Positions 60,628 to 64,000 of a DNA stretch of 64,000 bases are shown here, piece after piece. The stretch comes from Molossus alvarezi (lineage: Eukaryota > Chordata > Mammalia > Chiroptera > Molossidae), in NCBI GenBank assembly GCA_037176705.1, contig CM073885.1, positions 163,794,290-163,858,289 on the forward strand. Direction: 5' to 3'. How positions within the stretch are numbered: position 1 is the stretch's first letter; each line of letters opens with the position of its first letter. The notes below the pieces were generated by a model that saw only the letters and a list, made by a program, of their open reading frames with translations, was not told the DNA's origin and searched no databases. The translations under genes and the position numbers were made by a program.

Positions 60628-61111
60628 AAAAAGTAAAGCTCATTCTTAGCTTGCTGCACCCTGTACAAAAACAGGTGGCAGGCTAGACTGGACTGGCACC
60701 AGATGCCAACTTGAGGAGAAGGGGCGCACGAGGCAGTTGCATGGTCAAGTTCCTTCAAGGTGGGGCAGGCAGTGCTCTTAAGGAAAAAAGACGGCCATGA
60801 GGACTATGAGATGGACAGCGGGTGGGCAAGCCTATTCCCTGGTGGCCTGGCAGCCTGGTCGCTGGCCCTGAACCCTGGCCTTCTGTGTCACCTTGCCCAC
60901 CCAAGACTCTTCCAGGGACTCAGGTATTTCACTCCCCACACCCATCTCAGCCTGACTGGTCCTCAGCAGCGCCCACGAGGGGTCAGAGTGTGCGCATGCG
61001 CCCGACCCATCCTCGCGGCCAATCAGATCGCAGTGCGCGGAGCCCAGCCGGCCTCACGCTGGCACCTGGCAGCCAGTCACTAGTTGCAGCGGGCGCTCCA
61101 GTGGCTGCGGT

Positions 61112-61146
61112 GGCAGCGGCAGCCGCAGCCGCAGCGGCAGCAGCAG
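61112..61146. repeat. GCN (GGC/AGC) trinucleotide repeat
   Basis: An imperfect repeat of ggcagc and cgcagc units lies in the presumed 5' untranslated region, upstream of the ATG at 61180. Confidence 0.85.
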
Positions 61147-61179
61147 TGGGGCTGGCTGCTCCACCTGGGGCCTGAGGAG

Positions 61180-61248
61180 ATGTCAGCGCCTCCCACTTTG
61201 CGCGGGGAGCGCCTCAGGGGGCTCCGGGACCACTGGAGACTGGGACTG
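61180..61248 (+). CDS. Candidate first coding exon of an unidentified gene
   Basis: Within the CpG island an ATG with G at -3 opens a frame of exactly 23 codons (MSAPPTLRGERLRGLRD then HWRLGL). It ends at a consensus splice donor, CTG/GTAAGG, at 61248-61249, in phase 0. The frame stays open past the donor to 61866, as expected in GC-rich DNA. The basic, arginine-rich N-terminus is not one I can name. Another consensus donor (GTAAGT at 61382) and an acceptor-like TCTCCTCAG near 61441-61449 leave alternative structures open. It could also be a long untranslated first exon. Confidence 0.5.
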
Positions 61249-61905
61249 GTAAGGACGGGGCGTGGCGCGGTCCACGAGTTCCTTCAGGGGGGCTGGGAAG
61301 GGTTCCGCGGCAGGGGCTGCAGGGTCGCAACACCGCGCCTGTCCTTGCACCGCCAGGCGGCCCGGCCCTGCCGCACTGCGGGTAAGTGGCCGCTGCATGT
61401 GGGTCCTGAGACCCTGTTCACACACACTCCCTTCCCTTATCTCCTCAGGCGCCACTTTCAGGCAGCCCCTGTTCCCTCACTCCGGGGGTCCCCATCCCAC
61501 TGGTGGGGAAGGGCCTGTCCTGGAGCCCATGCCCTCCGCCCCTGCCCCCACGGGGTCCCTTGTGGAACTTTCTCTTGTGAAAGCTGCAACCGGTTTTGTA
61601 ACCCCAGTGTCGCCCCCATCCGCGCATCTGTGGGTCCAGGCCCTCTGAGGTCTCCCGCCCCAGCGCCTGTTCTCCAGGGGCTCCCTCTGCAAGTCTGCAG
61701 GCCCAGCAGCCCTGGGCCACATCGAAGTGCCGGGAGCCAGGGCCAAGGGGCTTTTGAGGCTTTTGCTTTGCGCGGTCCCCAGATGGAGAATTTTCTTGAC
61801 CCAGGTAGGGTACATTGGAGGATTAGTTTTGTCTTCTTTTTTTTACCAGAGCATCACATAAATTGACTTCAGATGTAACAGCAGTGTTAAAATCAACAAG
61901 TTAAT

Positions 61906-62137
61906 TCTCTCCTTTTTGTTTGTTAATTTTTTTTTCTCTATTGATTTTAGAGAGAGAGGAAGGGAGAGGGAGAGAGAGATGGAAACATCCATGAGAGAGA
62001 ACATTGATTGGCCGCCTCCTGCATGCCCCCCACTGGGGATCAGGCCCACACCCTGGGCATGTGCCCTGACCTGGAATCGAACTGGCGACCTCTTGGTGCC
62101 TGGGTCGAAGCTCAACCACAGAGCCACTGGGCTGGGC
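61906..62137 (-). mobile_element. Ves SINE in the first intron
   Basis: Reverse copy with GA-rich body, cgcctcctgcatgcccccc and the terminal actgggctggg. The preceding aacaagttaattct and the following aacaagatacttct fit as a diverged target duplication, which places the left boundary at about 61906. Confidence 0.9.
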
Positions 62138-62150
62138 AACAAGATACTTC

Positions 62151-62931
62151 TTACTGCACCAAGTAAACTTAGTCATTTAAGTATTTTTTAAGGTAGTCCC
62201 ACCAAAAAATTCAGGGAGCTTTTCTTTTCTACCCTACATACCAGGGTTTCCTTGTAGTTTATTTATTTATTTTTTTGGAGGACTTTTGGTGGATGAGTAA
62301 ACAGCTTTGAGGATATTGCAGAAATTCCCCCAAATAAAAACTAATCTATGTATTGCATAGATTTCTCTGCAGATTCTTTTCTTTAGAACCTAAATGCAAT
62401 TACCACACAGCATAATTTTAACCTATTCATCTGCAGTAAAAACTGTCTCTCCTGAGAAGTATGATGGATGTATCCTGTGATCATCCAGTTACTAGAATTG
62501 TTTTACCTCAGTGATAATTTTATCATATTTCAAAATAACCAACTCAACATGGGGCATTATTTTAGTCTTTACTGACTCATAGACATATGAACTAGTGCCC
62601 AGCTTCTACTTCTTCTATAACCTCCTCTTTCATAAGTGGGTGGGCTTAATTAATACAAGTTTGATGTAGGACAATTAACCTTTTACAAACATTTAAAATT
62701 TAGGTTAAAGTCATTGGCTAGTGTGGAAAAAGAAACACTATAATGATGGGAAGCCTACACACAATTCAAAATTGAATATTTTTGGGAGGAACAGGTTGAA
62801 GAAAGGAATTCTCTTTTCTGGTTAAATGGGAAATGCTTGAGAAGCAGCCAATGGCAATATCAGGTAGGCAGTGGAAAGAAAATATTTTTGTAACATGTAA
62901 GTAACCTTAATCCTTCTCTCCTTGCCTCAAG
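62151..62931. other. Intron-like unique sequence
   Basis: AT-rich. No repeat family was recognised. Its right end carries a pyrimidine tract (ccttctctccttgcc) before the candidate exon. Confidence 0.4.
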
Positions 62932-62989
62932 GATGTGATCTCCTGCCTGGAATATCGCAAGTTCTTAGAAGTTTCAGTGCACACCCAAG
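62932..62989 (+). CDS. Candidate second coding exon
   Basis: A 58-base stretch is bounded by an acceptor with a good pyrimidine tract (ttctctccttgcctcaag, AG at 62930-62931) and a consensus donor CAAG/GTAAGA at 62989-62990. Read in phase 0, as the donor at 61248 requires, it gives DVISCLEYRKFLEVSVHTQ with one base left over and no stop. The frame one base on has an immediate stop. Exon size and signals are normal, but I recognise no protein family and have no transcript evidence. Confidence 0.4.
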
Positions 62990-63559
62990 GTAAGATGAGG
63001 GAAGCCTTTATCATGAAGGCCAAGATTGTATAGTTTTTTCTTCACTTTTTCTCTTATTCTCTCCTGTGCTACTAAAACATTACCATTTAGATAGTGTTTC
63101 CTGAGTGTGTGTGATCTGAATCTGACTGTGTGTGATAAATTCATGCCAATCATTAATTTAGGTAATTTTGGGACCTTCTGAATTGCTTCCTTAAAAAAGG
63201 GGAGGATGGTGGTGACATTCATTTACATTCATTCATGGTGACAGAAAAGTAAGATCACCATAGATTTTAAGCTATGTAAATCTGATTTCTTTTAGCATGT
63301 AATGAGGCTAAAATGGACTGATAACACATACGGTAAGATTTCACCTAATGTATTAAAGTAAAAAGTGGTTCATTTAGGGTGAAAGTGTATTGGATAAAAT
63401 GATTACATGGGGTTAGTTTGTTCATTTCTATACCCTTTTCCCTAAGGGCATTATTTCTGTAATTGAATGAGGCTGGATTGGGAAGGCCATCTGAATTTAT
63501 TTTATGCCAGTAAAGTTTATAGGTAAGTTCTATGCCCAGCAACTTATGCATACAAACTT
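62990..63559. other. Intron-like sequence with a possible small exon
   Basis: Mostly unique AT-rich DNA. A 37-base segment at 63296-63332 lies between tttcttttag and ggtaagatt and could be a further exon. See findings. Confidence 0.35.
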
Positions 63560-63966
63560 AGTGAGACCCATTGTGTAATTATCTGTTGCCATGCAACACA
63601 TTATCTCAGAACTTAATAGCTTAAAATAAATGTTTATCATAGTTTCTGAAGATCTGGAAGCCCAGAGTGCTTTAGGTGGGTGGTTCTGGCTCAGGGTCTC
63701 TCGTGAGGTTGTAGTCAAGCTTTTGGCTGTATCCCCATCTTGACTTTTGTTGAATGATCTTCTAAGCTCACTTACTTGGCTGTTAGCAAAGGGCTTCAGT
63801 TTTTCACTCTGTGGGAATGTCCATCAGGCTGCTCATGTCATGACAGCTGGCTTCTCCTTGAACGAGGGATTCCAGGGAGAGCTTTCACCCAAGATAAAGT
63901 GCAGACAAGTTAGGTGTGCTGTATTTGCTTAGTTCCACAGGCCAATCCTGTGATAGTGTGGGAGAG
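63560..63966 (-). mobile_element. MLT1-type (ERVL-MaLR) LTR remnant
   Basis: In + sense, attatctgttgccatgcaac, ttaatagcttaaaataaatg, ggtggttctggctcagggtc, catgacagctggcttctcc and aatcctgtgatagtgtggg follow the antisense order of MLT1-like LTRs. It is strongly diverged and solo. Confidence 0.65.
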
Positions 63967-64000
63967 GTCTACTCTTGAGAGTGAATACCAGGAGGTGGGA

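Larger units (their letters stand above)
59957..60715 (+). mobile_element. hAT (Charlie-type) MITE, split by two Ves SINEs
   Basis: tctgtaaaggtccagacag, agtaaatattttagactg, gttccaataaaagttta-like sequence and ttcacataattttcacatc follow a well-known hAT-Charlie nonautonomous element. After two SINEs, cattcttagcttgctgcacc and tacaaaaacaggtggcagg continue its 3' side. The left and right inverted ends are eroded. Confidence 0.75.
60900..61800 (+). promoter_or_regulatory. CpG island promoter with NRF1 and NF-Y sites
   Basis: GC and CpG content rise sharply and stay high for about 900 bases, unlike anything else in the window. A perfect NRF1 core, gcgcatgcgc, lies at 60992-61001 and a CCAATCAG (NF-Y) box at 61019-61026, about 18 bases apart, which is a common arrangement in TATA-less housekeeping promoters. 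A GCN triplet run follows at 61112-61146. No TATA box is seen, so the start site would lie roughly between 61040 and 61120 by inference. The promoter seems to drive the plus-strand exon below. Confidence 0.75.

Noticed and set aside
61084..61866. 260-codon open frame in the CpG island
   Set aside because: High GC removes stop codons. It begins without an ATG and contains a good splice donor at 61248. Only its 23-codon part from 61180 has exon-like boundaries.

Overview
This is vertebrate, specifically mammalian, nuclear DNA and almost certainly bat. The decisive evidence is about twenty copies of a tRNA-derived SINE. Its head matches the Ves family, which is diagnostic of yangochiropteran bats: an A box of the type TGGCTCAGYGGTTAGAGC, a B box of the type GGTTCGRTTCC, a CT-rich body and an A-rich tail. 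Around these lie repeats common to mammals: LINE-1 of several ages, L2, MIR, MLT1 (ERVL-MaLR) LTRs, a Tigger-type pogo transposon and hAT-type elements. I recognised no HeliBat or SPIN elements, which are common in vesper bats. That weakly favours a yangochiropteran outside Vespertilionidae, but I could not run a repeat search.

Layout. 1-3.7 kb is mostly unique sequence with one MIR, two microsatellites, a possible conserved element and a CpG-rich patch. 3.7-5.3 kb is a nest of an MLT1 LTR, two Ves SINEs and an L1 5' region. 5.9-6.6 kb is a truncated young L1. 8-20.9 kb holds scattered Ves, L2, MIR and MLT1 copies and an old L1 tail. 20.9-25 kb is mostly unique with large simple repeats. 25.9-29.4 kb is a 5'-truncated L1 containing most of a decayed ORF2. 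31-43 kb holds an LTR remnant, a Tigger element, short L1 3' ends and a hAT-like MITE. 43.7-49.6 kb is a near full-length L1 on the minus strand with decayed ORF1 and ORF2. 50-57 kb is mostly unique. 57.3-57.75 kb is an unexplained CpG-rich patch. 57.8-60.7 kb is a dense mosaic of L1, Ves and hAT. 60.9-61.8 kb is a CpG island with NRF1 and NF-Y (CCAAT) motifs and a plausible first coding exon. 62.9-63.3 kb holds one or two possible further exons. The right end is an MLT1-type LTR remnant.

Genes. No complete protein-coding gene is present. The only support for a host gene is at the right end, where a CpG-island promoter appears to start a plus-strand gene running out of the window. The candidate exon 1 and exon 2 have matching splice phase. 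The other open frames over 60 codons that I examined lie in repeats, are antisense shadows, or have no gene-like support. I found no cellular tRNA, rRNA, CRISPR or prokaryotic feature.

The most useful observations are the promoter and exon candidates, the CpG-rich patch at 57.3 kb, two SINEs inserted at one target inside a hAT element, a truncated L1 with an unusually long 36-bp target duplication, and a head-to-head pair of similar Ves copies. I found no convincing new multi-gene system.
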